Shown one piece after another: positions 28,314-36,352 of a DNA stretch of 64,000 bases. The stretch lies in the NCBI RefSeq assembly GCF_014646275.1, contig NZ_BMND01000018.1:62001-126000 (forward strand), written 5' to 3'. The position numbers and the translations under genes are program-made. Position 1 is the first letter of the stretch; each line of letters starts with the position of its first letter. The DNA is from Streptomyces kronopolitis (lineage in GTDB: Bacteria; Actinomycetota; Actinomycetes; Streptomycetales; Streptomycetaceae). The notes under the pieces were generated by a model. It saw only the letters and a list, made by a program, of their open reading frames with translations. It made no database searches and was not told the origin of the DNA.

Positions 28314-28963
28314 CCACCGACCGCACCTCTCTGCCCCGTACTGAACTGGCCGGCCTTCTCGCTGATGCCGCACAGAGCGTCTCCGGGATCCTCACCGCCG
28401 AGTACTCGACGGCCGCCAGCCGTTCCTACCTGCACCCCGTGCTGGGTGCGCTCTCCGCCGGGCCCCAGGTGGTCTGCGAGCTGAACGACCAGCTCGAAGA
28501 GCTGGTCGAGCCCGCTACACCGGCGGGCCTGTTCACGCTGGCCTCCTTCGCCGCCGCGCTGGGTTGGCTCACCGAGTCCCTCGCCGAGCTGACCACCTCG
28601 GTCGACCAGATTTGCACCCGCGCGGGCATCCCCACCGAACCCCGGGCCCCGGGCGTCGCCACGCCCGGCGCCGAGCCGGACGGCGAGTTCGACTTCGCCT
28701 TCAGCGCGCTGGAGTTGGCGGCGATCCGCACCGCGGCCGAGGCTGCCGGCCTCCCGCCGGGCGACTACGTCGAGGTGCTCTCCGAGTCGCTGCTCGCCGC
28801 CTCCCGTATCACCGACGCCTGCATGGAGATCTCCAGCGGCCTCCTCGAAGACGCCGCGTACGTCCTCGACGAGGCAACCGACCACGTCTGGCTCGGCGAC
28901 GGGCCCAACGACCTGCCCACGCTGGTCCGTTCTCTGCTCGCCCGGATGGAGGCGGCAGAGTGA
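28310..28963 (+). CDS. Unknown helical protein
   Basis: 217 residues, ATGA-coupled to the RelE-like gene and GTGA-coupled to the next. Acidic, helix-rich (AGLLADAAQSVSGILTAEYS, ESLAELTTSVDQICTRAG). Unlike its neighbours it has no basic tail. Being directly downstream of a toxin-like gene, it could serve as its antidote, but nothing in the sequence shows this. Confidence 0.58.
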   Translation: MTTDRTSLPRTELAGLLADAAQSVSGILTAEYSTAASRSYLHPVLGALSAGPQVVCELNDQLEELVEPATPAGLFTLASFAAALGWLTESLAELTTSVDQICTRAGIPTEPRAPGVATPGAEPDGEFDFAFSALELAAIRTAAEAAGLPPGDYVEVLSESLLAASRITDACMEISSGLLEDAAYVLDEATDHVWLGDGPNDLPTLVRSLLARMEAAE

Positions 28964-29778
28964 ACCCGTACGACGCGAACACACACCCCGGGACACATCT
29001 CGTTGCCGAGACGCTCGGCATCTCAGAAATCAGCACGCCCAACATCACGCACCGCCCCGGCGAACCGCTGTACCAGTCCGCGACGCGGATGATCGGGGCC
29101 GCGCACGAGTTGGACGAGCTACACAACCGAGTGACGGACGCGGCCAAGGACGCTCTCCGGCTGCTCGAACCCGTTGGTCGCGGTGAACTCCGCGGTGCAC
29201 GGGTCTCGTACGCGTTGCTGCGGACTGCCGTCCCGAAGATCGGGGATCTTCTCAGCCAGCAGGACCGGGCGTACGACCAGCTCGTCGGGGCGATCTCCGC
29301 ATATCAGCGCCTTCTGCCCGGTGCGGGTGCTGCTGAGCACTCGGAAGCATCCGCCCCAGACAGGCCGGCGCCGACATCGGGCATGGCGAGCACACCTACG
29401 GCCGGGCCGCCGGCGCCCTCCCCCGAACAGTTGCGTGCTCTCGAAGAGATCAAGCGCAGCAGGGTGTGGCTGAAAGAGCGCGTAATGCGCTCCGGCCTCC
29501 GTGTCGCCACCGAAGCGGGGGCGCAACGCCTCGACATCGCCACGGTACTGACGATGCACGAGGCGGGATGGGTCGAGCGCGACACCAGCACCACTCTGCG
29601 TCTCGGTCAGCGGCTAGCACTCACGACACTCGGCGAAAGCGTCTTCCGCACCGGATGCAGTGCCGATCTCCGTGTCGCCGCGGCTCTGCACCGTGGCGCA
29701 CAAAGCACGGCGCCAACGCGTCCGTCGACGAACCCGGCAGCTCCGCCACCCGCGGCAAAGCCCGGCCTCTCCCGCTGA
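28960..29778 (+). CDS. Unknown protein with winged-helix-like part and shared tail
   Basis: 272 residues from GTG 28960. A helical N-terminal half, then a winged-helix-like segment (DIATVLTMHEAGWVERD, LALTTLGESVFRTG) and a tail (VAAALHRGAQSTAP ... PAAKPGLSR). Coupled to the upstream gene by a GTGA overlap. Confidence 0.58.
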   Translation: MNPYDANTHPGTHLVAETLGISEISTPNITHRPGEPLYQSATRMIGAAHELDELHNRVTDAAKDALRLLEPVGRGELRGARVSYALLRTAVPKIGDLLSQQDRAYDQLVGAISAYQRLLPGAGAAEHSEASAPDRPAPTSGMASTPTAGPPAPSPEQLRALEEIKRSRVWLKERVMRSGLRVATEAGAQRLDIATVLTMHEAGWVERDTSTTLRLGQRLALTTLGESVFRTGCSADLRVAAALHRGAQSTAPTRPSTNPAAPPPAAKPGLSR

Positions 29779-29799
29779 CCTTCCCGATAGGACCCTTCC

Positions 29800-30642
29800 A
29801 TGCCCACCCCCGCTCAGCCCCCCACCTTCTCCATCGGTTCGCTCGATGCTCAGCGCGTCGAGGACGCGCTCTCCCTGATAGCACCGAAGTGGAGCACCTG
29901 GTCGGCGCAGACCCTGGCGCAGCAGGGCCGCCCCATGCGTGTGCGCGAGGTCGCCGCCCGGCTCCCCTTCATCAGCCAGCAGCTCGTCGCCCAGCGGCTG
30001 GCCACGATGCGCTCGGACGGACTGGTCAGCCGCGCCGACGGCAGCCACGGGGCTCAGTACCAGCTCAGCGCACTCGGCAAGTCGCTGTCTCCGGTGCACC
30101 GTGCCTTGTCGGACTGGTCCCAGGACTACCTGTCGCTCGGCAAGGTGGCCGGAGCCGAACGGGTCGAGGACGCCGTGCGGCGTCTGCATCTTCGGCATTC
30201 GACCGCCGTGATCCAGCTCCTCGATGAGGGCGGCCCCATGCGGTTCGTCCACATCGCCGAGGAGGCCGGTCTGGACAACGGCCTCACCCGGTATCGGCTC
30301 AAGCGACTTCAGGCCGACGGCCTGGTCACCCGCATAGGCCCGCGCCACGGCGACCCCTACGTCCTGACCGACGCCGGTCGGGCACTGGGCCCCGTCTACT
30401 CGGCCGCCGAGCGCTGGAGCAACCCCGTCGCCGCACGGAACAACGCCGCACCTCCGGCCTCCGTCAGGGCGACCACGCGGACCCTTACGAGCGTCCCGCT
30501 GGGGTCGGACAGCAGCCGGACCTCAGCGGCCCTGCGCCGGAGCACCGCCGCGCCGAGCACTCTCTTCAGCCATGCCCCGCAGCCCGAGCCGCGGGTGCCG
30601 GCGGCCGTGACCGCCCAGTCAGCCCCGGGGCGGGGTCGGTGA
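29800..30642 (+). CDS. Tandem HxlR-like winged-helix protein with shared tail
   Basis: 280 residues. Two winged-helix units are visible: RPMRVREVAARLPFISQQLV...DGLVSRADG (about 45-95) and GPMRFVHIAEEAGLDNGLTR...DGLVTRIGPRHGDPYVLTDA (about 145-200). Both have the HxlR pattern of a recognition helix and a charged wing. The tail is Ala/Pro/Ser-rich and ends APGRGR. AGGA lies 7 bases before the ATG. Likely a DNA-binding regulator. Confidence 0.75.
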   Translation: MPTPAQPPTFSIGSLDAQRVEDALSLIAPKWSTWSAQTLAQQGRPMRVREVAARLPFISQQLVAQRLATMRSDGLVSRADGSHGAQYQLSALGKSLSPVHRALSDWSQDYLSLGKVAGAERVEDAVRRLHLRHSTAVIQLLDEGGPMRFVHIAEEAGLDNGLTRYRLKRLQADGLVTRIGPRHGDPYVLTDAGRALGPVYSAAERWSNPVAARNNAAPPASVRATTRTLTSVPLGSDSSRTSAALRRSTAAPSTLFSHAPQPEPRVPAAVTAQSAPGRGR

Positions 30643-30757
30643 CCGTCATGACGCCGAGAGCCCGCCGCCTCTCCTCATTGGCCGACGCCCGCGTGCAGTC
30701 CAGCACTCTGTGCCGCTGCACGCGGGCGCGTTCTCCCCCACGCCCCGGAGCTTCGAC

Positions 30758-31711
30758 ATGCACACCCCTGATGCCCGGCACCTCTACGAGGAGGTGCTGG
30801 TCAGTCCGATGTACCTGGCCGGTTCCAACGGGACCGGCGACGCCGGCTTCGCACCCGTCGCCCACTGGCCACACCACTACCTCGACGATGGGCCTTGCCA
30901 GCTCCTCGTCACCTCGCCCGACCAGCGGATCCGGATCGGCTGGTTCGGCGATGACTTCGAGCTGTGGAGGATCAGCGCGGCCACGGAGGCCGCCTCAGCA
31001 ACCCGCTGGACGGCCACCTTCAACCACGTCACCCCGTCCGAGATCGTCGCCGGCCTCACCACCGCCCTGGCCCACGACTACGCCGAGGCCGACCCCTACG
31101 ACAGCAACGGACGCTTCCTGGCGGACCCGTCGAGCTACTGGGAAGACGCCGCCCGGCCGCTGACCGACGCCGGCTGGAAGCGCGGCGTCCCCATCAAGCC
31201 CGGCACGGTCGAGATCGTCGCCCCCGACGGCCAGGCCGGCGCCGTAATCGACAGGCGCAGCTACGGCCCGGATGACGAGGCCGTCATCCTGTGGGCCGGT
31301 CCACCGGGCTGGGGCACTCGGGCGGAAGCGGTGTTCACCACCCGCACCCCGTCCCACCTGATCGCCGCGACCGCGGCCGTCATGGCAGATTCGACCCCGG
31401 TGATCCGTGAGCGGCATCAAATCGATCGCGAGATGGAGCACCTGGTCACGCTGACCCCAGCCGCCCCGGACGCTCCGGCTGTGCCGGCCGCCGAGCCCTC
31501 GGTCTCCCGCGCTCCGACCCCGCTCGACGTGCGGCGCACCGCTGTCACCCAGGCCGTCCATCGCGCCGCACGCGCCCCGCGGACTGCCGCCGAACTCCGC
31601 GTCATGGCCGCCCGCAGTCGCACCGCGACTTCGACACGGACCGGGGCACCCAACCCCGTGCCCGCAGCCGTGCCACTGCTCAACCCGTCGGCTCCTCGCC
31701 GCAGCCGCTGA
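30758..31711 (+). CDS. DUF317 protein (two copies) with shared tail
   Basis: 317 residues from ATG 30758, with CGGAG 7 bases upstream. Two DUF317 units: VSPMYLAGSNGTGDAGFAPV...IRIGWFGDD and a second around KPGTVEIVAPDGQAGAVI...WGTRAEAVFTTRTPSHLI. The tail is MAARSRTATSTRTG, a Pro/Ala linker, then PSAPRRSR. The frame is open further upstream (VPLHAGAFSPTPRSFD, GTG 30710). DUF317 is common in Streptomyces mobile elements; unknown function. Confidence 0.8.
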   Translation: MHTPDARHLYEEVLVSPMYLAGSNGTGDAGFAPVAHWPHHYLDDGPCQLLVTSPDQRIRIGWFGDDFELWRISAATEAASATRWTATFNHVTPSEIVAGLTTALAHDYAEADPYDSNGRFLADPSSYWEDAARPLTDAGWKRGVPIKPGTVEIVAPDGQAGAVIDRRSYGPDDEAVILWAGPPGWGTRAEAVFTTRTPSHLIAATAAVMADSTPVIRERHQIDREMEHLVTLTPAAPDAPAVPAAEPSVSRAPTPLDVRRTAVTQAVHRAARAPRTAAELRVMAARSRTATSTRTGAPNPVPAAVPLLNPSAPRRSR

Positions 31712-31777
31712 CTCCCACCCCGGACCCTCCGGGACCTCGCTTCGCCGAACAGCACCTCCGAATACGGGAGTTCCGCC

Positions 31778-32265
31778 ATGCCCGACGCCACCGCACTCGA
31801 CCAGGCCACCGCCATGATCGAGAAAGCCTGGGGCCATCCGATCGACGCTCTGGAAGCCCTGGCGGTCCGCAGCCCCTGCGCGGACCCGCTCCTGCGCTCG
31901 GCCATGCATACCCGTACGGCCCTGAACGTCACCGACCACGCGGTGTCCGTTCACCAGGACCGTCTGCACGCCCTGACCCGCTTGGGTACGTACCGGGCTT
32001 CTACGAAGAAGACCAGATCACCGGAGCGTCGGTCGACCTCCGCATGGCCCAGACGGAGAGCCGTGCGTATCTGCAGGCGATCCAGCGCGTGATCAAGGCC
32101 CGTGAAGCCGCCACACCCGCGGCCCGGGCCCCGGCAGTCCGGCTGGCCCAGGCCGCTGTCACCCGCTCCGGGCATTCCTCGCCCGCCCTGGGCCGGTTGC
32201 CCGAGCAGCCCGCTCCTTCGGCCGCTGTCGGCCCGCCCGGGGCCGGACGGGGGCCGCACCGCTGA
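31778..32265 (+). pseudogene. Unknown accessory gene, one-base frameshift
   Basis: ATG 31778 follows CGGGAG. The frame reads MPDATALDQATAMIEKAWG ... LHALTRLG to about 31985, then turns into Arg-rich nonsense. The next frame continues naturally as YVPGFYEEDQITGASVDLRM and AYLQAIQRVIKAREAA, ending in the shared tail (RAPAVRLAQAAVTRSGHSS ... GRGPHR) at 32265. One missing base at about 31985 explains it. The restored protein would have about 162 residues. Confidence 0.7.
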
Positions 32266-32274
32266 GCGGTCCGG

Positions 32275-32541
32275 TCAGGCGAGGTCCTCGTCGCGGTGGG
32301 CGTCCCCGATGCGGGAGTTCACCGCGCGGGCCAGCTCCTCCACCGTCAACTCGACGCGACGCCCCTCTGCGATCCTGGCCTCCACCACCGCATCCTCGTC
32401 CCGCCGTCCGTCGGACTGCGAACCGACGGCCCACTGGCCGTCGTCGACCATCGCGATGTCGCCCACCGTCCACGGCCGCCCGGCCGCAAGGATCTTGCGC
32501 TCCAGCCCGGCGCCGTCCCGGTGTCCGCTCGGCTCCGCCAC
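32275..32541 (-). CDS. Small unknown protein, opposite strand to its neighbours
   Basis: 88 residues from GTG 32541, with GGGGGAG 6 bases upstream. Wording such as GRPWTVGDIAMVDDGQWAVG and RRVELTVEELARAVNSRIGD looks like a genuine small domain. It is the only leftward gene in this rightward block and converges on the frameshifted gene with a 9-bp gap. Confidence 0.55.
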   Translation of the reverse strand: MAEPSGHRDGAGLERKILAAGRPWTVGDIAMVDDGQWAVGSQSDGRRDEDAVVEARIAEGRRVELTVEELARAVNSRIGDAHRDEDLA

Positions 32542-32760
32542 TCGTGCTCCCCCCTTCGATTCCGTGCAGCCCGTTGCCGCAACCCGTATAGGACAACCGC
32601 GTCCGCCGATCCATTCCCGGGCCCCGGCGAACTGCTGACGTCCGCCAGTTCGCCCACGGCAGACGCCACTTCCCGGGAACGGACTACGTACTTCGGCACA
32701 CTGCATGTCAACGTACGGGTGTTGGGAAAAACCGCAGGTCAACGAAGGGATCGTGCAACC

Positions 32761-33108
32761 GTGACCGCCTCCACCGCCCTCCTTCCCGCCGTCGTCCGCC
32801 CCGCTGTGGAAGACCGCCAATGGCTCTCCTCCGACCACTGCGCGGACACGGTGCTCGACCTCCTCGACAACCTCGGCTGGACACTCGTCGACACCCCGGA
32901 GGCCAACGTCCACGCGATGAGCCCGGACGGCCGGGTCTACGTCGGCTGGCTCCCCGAGAACCCCACCGCCTGGAAGCGCAACATCGTCTGGCAGGTCCGG
33001 GTGCAGCCCACCGAAGGCGACCCGTGGGTGCAGGAGTTCGGCCTCCACACCCCCTCCGAAGGCGTCGCCGGGTTCATCGCCGCCCTCGTCGCCCACTCCT
33101 CCCGCTGA
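32761..33108 (+). CDS. Single DUF317-domain protein
   Basis: 115 residues from GTG 32761. One DUF317-like unit: LLDNLGWTLVDTPEANVHAM, GRVYVGWLPENPTAWKRNI, FGLHTPSEGVAGFIAALV. Ends AHSSR. Followed by a hairpin terminator. Confidence 0.72.
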   Translation: MTASTALLPAVVRPAVEDRQWLSSDHCADTVLDLLDNLGWTLVDTPEANVHAMSPDGRVYVGWLPENPTAWKRNIVWQVRVQPTEGDPWVQEFGLHTPSEGVAGFIAALVAHSSR

Positions 33109-33114
33109 ACCACC

Positions 33115-33138
33115 GGGCGGGCCCGTGGCGGCCCGCCC
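33115..33138 (+). terminator. Hairpin after the DUF317 gene
   Basis: 9-bp perfect stem (GGGCGGGCC / GGCCCGCCC) with a 6-base loop starting 6 bases after the stop codon. Confidence 0.55.
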
Positions 33139-33219
33139 CGTTCACCGGCACTCGTCCGGACCCCGCCTCGTCGGTCCGGTCCGTCTCCCCACCCTTCTCC
33201 GAAAGGGCACGCACTGCAT

Positions 33220-33579
33220 ATGACCATCTACGGCGACGACTTGATCCGGATCACGCACCGGGCCACCGGCCTGAGCGCCTGCGCGTTCGGCGTCTACGAC
33301 GCCGTCGCTGGCGCCGGCTCGGATGTGCACGGCCTCGTCATGACCTACTGCGGGGCGGTGCTGGCGTACACCACGGGCAGCTTCCTGGACTACCTGCGTC
33401 GCCGCGACACCCAGCTCGTTGCCCACCTCGCGGGCAACCCCGGCTCGTCTCTCCCCCAGATCTGCGCCGCTACCGGCCTGCACGAGGACCAGGTCGGCAG
33501 CTCGCTCCAGCGCCTGACCCGCGATGGCCTGCTGCTCCCGGAGAGCGGTGCTGCGGTCGCTTACCGCCTCTCCCGCTGA
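33220..33579 (+). CDS. Small winged-helix-like protein
   Basis: 119 residues. The N-terminal half has a hydrophobic segment (HGLVMTYCGAVLAYTTGSFL). The C-terminal half reads as a winged helix (TQLVAHLAGNPGSSLPQICA, GLHEDQVGSSLQRLTRDGLL). Ends YRLSR. No family recognised beyond the fold guess. Confidence 0.55.
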   Translation: MTIYGDDLIRITHRATGLSACAFGVYDAVAGAGSDVHGLVMTYCGAVLAYTTGSFLDYLRRRDTQLVAHLAGNPGSSLPQICAATGLHEDQVGSSLQRLTRDGLLLPESGAAVAYRLSR

Positions 33580-33598
33580 CTCCGGGAGGCGTCCGACC

Positions 33599-33781
33599 GT
33601 GCGCATGCTCCTGGCCACCCGCCCCGGCTACCGCCGCAAGTGCTCCTACGCCCGACTCTGCACCTGCTTCTGCCTCCCCGGCCAGTACGGCCGCCACGCC
33701 AAGCGCCTCCGCCGCCGTGCCGCGCGTCATGCCGAACGACGCCAGTGGCAGCGCGACCTCTTGGCCGCGCACACCCGGTAG
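33599..33781 (+). CDS. 60-residue Cys/Arg-rich protein
   Basis: GTG 33599 with GGGAGG 9 bases upstream. The protein has a Cys cluster (CSYARLCTCFCLP) followed by a very basic helix (KRLRRRAARHAERRQWQRD). It could be a small metal-binding nucleic-acid-binding protein. Confidence 0.5.
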   Translation: MRMLLATRPGYRRKCSYARLCTCFCLPGQYGRHAKRLRRRAARHAERRQWQRDLLAAHTR

Positions 33782-33831
33782 TCGTCGCCCCGGCCGACCG
33801 ATCACCCCACCCCACCCACGAGGAATCGACC

Positions 33832-34092
33832 ATGCCCTTCCGCGCCCCGCTCACCAACCACCACGCCGATCACAGTCTTTGCCCGGCGGACCACAAGCAC
33901 ACCAGCTCCGGCAAGCCGCTCCACCCCGACTGTCCCGGTCGCGCCTACACGCAGGCCATCTGCTCGTGCGGCGACTGGGAGATGAAGCAGTCCGGCAAGG
34001 GCTACGTCAGCGAGAGCCGCAAGCGGCACCTCGCCACCCACACCCAGGGACCAAAGGCCGTTCGCGACCTGCTGCGTCTCGACGGTTCCTGA
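33832..34092 (+). CDS. Small Cys/His-rich (zinc-ribbon-like) protein
   Basis: 86 residues; GAGGA lies 7 bases before the ATG. Several Cys/His residues in pairs (HHADHSLCPADHKH, CPGRAYTQAICSCGDWEM) suggest metal binding. No named family. Confidence 0.58.
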   Translation: MPFRAPLTNHHADHSLCPADHKHTSSGKPLHPDCPGRAYTQAICSCGDWEMKQSGKGYVSESRKRHLATHTQGPKAVRDLLRLDGS

Positions 34093-34135
34093 CTTCCCCC
34101 GGCTCCGCCGTCCCGCACCACTCTCGGAGATTCCC

Positions 34136-34348
34136 GTGCCCCTTCACCTGACCGTCGGCCACCTGCTCCGCCAGCTCCAGAACATCGACCCCAGCCTTCC
34201 GATTCGCCTCGCCATCAACCCCGACTTCCCCTTCGCCCACTACGTGGGGACCGACGTGGTCGTCCGGGACGGCAAGGCGTTCATCGCCGAGGACGGCCAG
34301 GAGGACTACCTCCCGACCGCGGTCAACGACGCCCTCGACTGGGCCTGA
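34136..34348 (+). CDS. Small unknown acidic protein
   Basis: 70 residues from GTG, with CGGAG 6 bases upstream. Wording (LTVGHLLRQLQNIDPSLPIR) is typical of small phage or plasmid proteins. Unknown function. Confidence 0.58.
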   Translation: MPLHLTVGHLLRQLQNIDPSLPIRLAINPDFPFAHYVGTDVVVRDGKAFIAEDGQEDYLPTAVNDALDWA

Positions 34349-34428
34349 CCACAGCTTCGGAGGCTCCTATCTCGTCTCGATCCCGCCCGTCCCACGTCCT
34401 TCCGCTGCACGGCCTCGCCGAGCGCCCC

Positions 34429-34758
34429 ATGCCAAACGGGGTCCGAGGCGCGCTGGTCCAGCGCGTCTCCGCCCGGCCCGACGGACCACTCGACGTCACC
34501 TGGCTCGCCACCGAAACCCCGAGAATCGCCCTCGGCCGCATCCACCTGAGCTGGGAGCCCGCCTCCGTCGCAGGGTGGGACGTCACCGCCCACCTGGGCC
34601 TGGCCACCGCCGAGGTGCATCTCGCCTCCTGGCCTGCCGCCCCGGACGACTGGCCGCGCCTGGTCCGCCCGACCCTCCACGAGGTGCTCGGGCTGAGCGC
34701 CGCCCTCGCAGTCGCGACCGCCGCCCTCGACCTCTCGAACCGCCTCGCCCAGGTCTGA
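34429..34758 (+). CDS. Unknown small protein, start codon uncertain
   Basis: 109 residues from ATG 34429. The same frame continues upstream as SSRSRPSHVLPLHGLAERP to an ATC at 34369, which sits 5 bases after a perfect GGAGG. This suggests that the original start was at 34369 and the start codon is now ATC (mutation or sequence error). Body: VTWLATETPRIALGRIHLSW. No family recognised. Confidence 0.5.
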   Translation: MPNGVRGALVQRVSARPDGPLDVTWLATETPRIALGRIHLSWEPASVAGWDVTAHLGLATAEVHLASWPAAPDDWPRLVRPTLHEVLGLSAALAVATAALDLSNRLAQV

Positions 34759-34769
34759 CCGAAACCGCA

Positions 34770-34806
34770 CAAGGCCGCCCTCGCCGATCAGGCAGGGGCG
34801 GCCTTG
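34770..34806 (+). terminator. Strong hairpin terminator
   Basis: 11-bp perfect stem (CAAGGCCGCCC / GGGCGGCCTTG) with a 15-base loop, 12 bases after the upstream stop. It separates the accessory operon from the excisionase-like gene. Confidence 0.65.
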
Positions 34807-34859
34807 CCGTACGCCCGGCCGCGTTGCGTACGCTCATCCCGACGAACGAGGAGGACACG

Positions 34860-35114
34860 ATGGCCGACGACCAGCAACTCTGGGGGTACCCGGAGGTCGC
34901 CGCCCACCTGGGCATCAGCGTCAGCGCCGCCCGCAACCGCAAGAGCCGAGGCACCCTGCCCGCGCCCGACGACACCACCGTCCCGGACCGGCCCCGCTGG
35001 AGGCCGGCCACGTTCCAGGGCTGGAAGCCGGTCGGCCGGGGGTTCCGCAGTGACCTGCACGGCGAGTCGGCTCCCCCCGCGTCACCGACGGCCTCCGGAC
35101 AAGGAGCGTCATGA
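34860..35114 (+). CDS. Excisionase/AlpA-like small DNA-binding protein
   Basis: 84 residues; GAGGA lies 6 bases before the ATG. The N-terminus reads as a MerR/excisionase-type HTH (LWGYPEVAAHLGISVSAARN, RGTLPAPDD, RWRPATFQGWK). Such proteins direct excision or regulate mobile elements, although no integrase is in the window. ATGA overlap with the next gene. Confidence 0.65.
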   Translation: MADDQQLWGYPEVAAHLGISVSAARNRKSRGTLPAPDDTTVPDRPRWRPATFQGWKPVGRGFRSDLHGESAPPASPTASGQGAS

Positions 35115-35421
35115 ACAAGTTCGTCGTCGGTTCCTCCCTGGTCGCCGCCGCCGGAGCGGTCACCGCCATCGCCACCGCTACGGCACCTGCAGCATCGCCC
35201 TGTTCGCGGTCGCAGCCGGCGCCATCGGCGCCTACCGGATCAGCCGGTCCCAGGACGCCGCCAACGACCGCGCCGTCCTGCACCGGCTACGAGAAGCACC
35301 CCAGACGTCCGTCGACGACCTCTCCGACGATCTTGGGCTTCGCTCTGCTGCATTTCGCCTCAGCATCCACCGTTTGACCAGGTCCGGCGAGCTGCCCGCG
35401 AACGCCGATTCCACTGACTGA
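35111..35421 (+). pseudogene. Small membrane / winged-helix protein with frameshift
   Basis: ATG 35111 overlaps the upstream stop. MNKFVVGSSLVAAAGAVTAI is a natural hydrophobic start, but the frame then degrades. The next frame gives CSIALFAVAAGAIGAYRISR and a winged-helix-like part (TSVDDLSDDLGLRSAAFRLS), ending at 35421. One base is missing near 35178. Restored length is about 103 residues. Confidence 0.55.
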
Positions 35422-35442
35422 CGGCACGTTGCCCCCTAGGCT
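35414..35442 (+). promoter_or_regulatory. Candidate promoter giving a leaderless transcript
   Basis: CTGACT and TAGGCT are separated by 17 bp. The -10 element ends 6 bases before the ATG of the next gene, which has no ribosome binding site, so translation would start at the 5' end of the mRNA. Confidence 0.35.
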
Positions 35443-35448
35443 CAGGGC

Positions 35449-35679
35449 ATGACCGACTCGCCAATGCCATCCCCGCCGTTTCCCTCGCCCGACAACGCCG
35501 CGCTCCAGGTAGTCGTCAGCAACGCCATCGCAGCGGTCCACAGCGGCGACGCCACGATGGAGGAGGCGATCCTGCACGCGGCCGTCCACGGCTGGTACGA
35601 GGGACATATCCAGGGCGAGGACGAATGCCCCGGATGCGACTTCCGAGGTGGGCTGCCGAAGAACGCCAACCGCGGCTGA
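35449..35679 (+). CDS. Small unknown protein
   Basis: 76 residues. Helical part (LQVVVSNAIAAVHSGDATME) and a C-terminal CPGCDF pair. No ribosome binding site precedes the ATG; see the promoter entry. Last gene of the rightward accessory block. Confidence 0.55.
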   Translation: MTDSPMPSPPFPSPDNAALQVVVSNAIAAVHSGDATMEEAILHAAVHGWYEGHIQGEDECPGCDFRGGLPKNANRG

Positions 35680-35749
35680 CCGTCCTGCAGCGGCGAGGAG
35701 CGCCACTGACATGCCGGTGGCGCTCCTCGCCGCTTGGTACCTCGCTCGC

Positions 35750-36352
35750 CTAGGACTTATCGAAATCTCTGGTCAAGCTGGTGGGGTTGCTGGAGGAGGC
35801 CAACGGTGTTCGACGGGTGGTTTCCTCGTCTGCGTCTGCAGTGACGCCCAGATCACGACGCATCGCCTCTTTCGTGACGCTTATCAGAGGCCAGAGCGCA
35901 TGCTGCGCTTCAGCGGCTGACTGCAGGGTCTCGCCCGGCCGGGGGTTTCCCTGTTCGAGGCGCTTGATTTGGCCGTAGATCCCGGTCAGCGCTTCGTTCA
36001 GTTCGTGAGCCGGAACAATCACGGCGTCGGGGGCAACCATCAGGGCCTCGGACCACCGGTCACGGTAGGCATCCTTGGTTCCCTCCAACGCCGACACGTC
36101 CTCCTGCCCGAGCGTGCGATCCCGCATGACGTACAAGTGCCGGCTGAGCGCCGTGGCGAACTGCCTGGCTTCCCGGTGCAGTTGTGTGTAGCAGCTGCGG
36201 CGTAGCTCACGATTGTCGCGAGCGTCCTGGATGACATGGACCATCTCCAACTCGCGCTTCTTGGCGCGGTCGGCGCCCCGCTGGGTAAGCAACGCACCCC
36301 CGAGAGTTCCCGCTACACCAGTGATCGAAATCAGTACCGCCCCCACGTCCAT
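35750..36352 (-). CDS. Single-pass membrane protein with coiled-coil domain
   Basis: 200 residues. An N-terminal hydrophobic helix (AVLISITGVAGTLGGALL) is followed by a basic, helical cytosolic part (RGADRAKKRELEMVHVIQD). No ribosome binding site; a TAGGGT lies 6 bases upstream of the ATG on this strand, so it too may be leaderless. Family not recognised; similar small proteins are frequent in Streptomyces accessory DNA. Confidence 0.65.
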   Translation of the reverse strand: MDVGAVLISITGVAGTLGGALLTQRGADRAKKRELEMVHVIQDARDNRELRRSCYTQLHREARQFATALSRHLYVMRDRTLGQEDVSALEGTKDAYRDRWSEALMVAPDAVIVPAHELNEALTGIYGQIKRLEQGNPRPGETLQSAAEAQHALWPLISVTKEAMRRDLGVTADADEETTRRTPLASSSNPTSLTRDFDKS

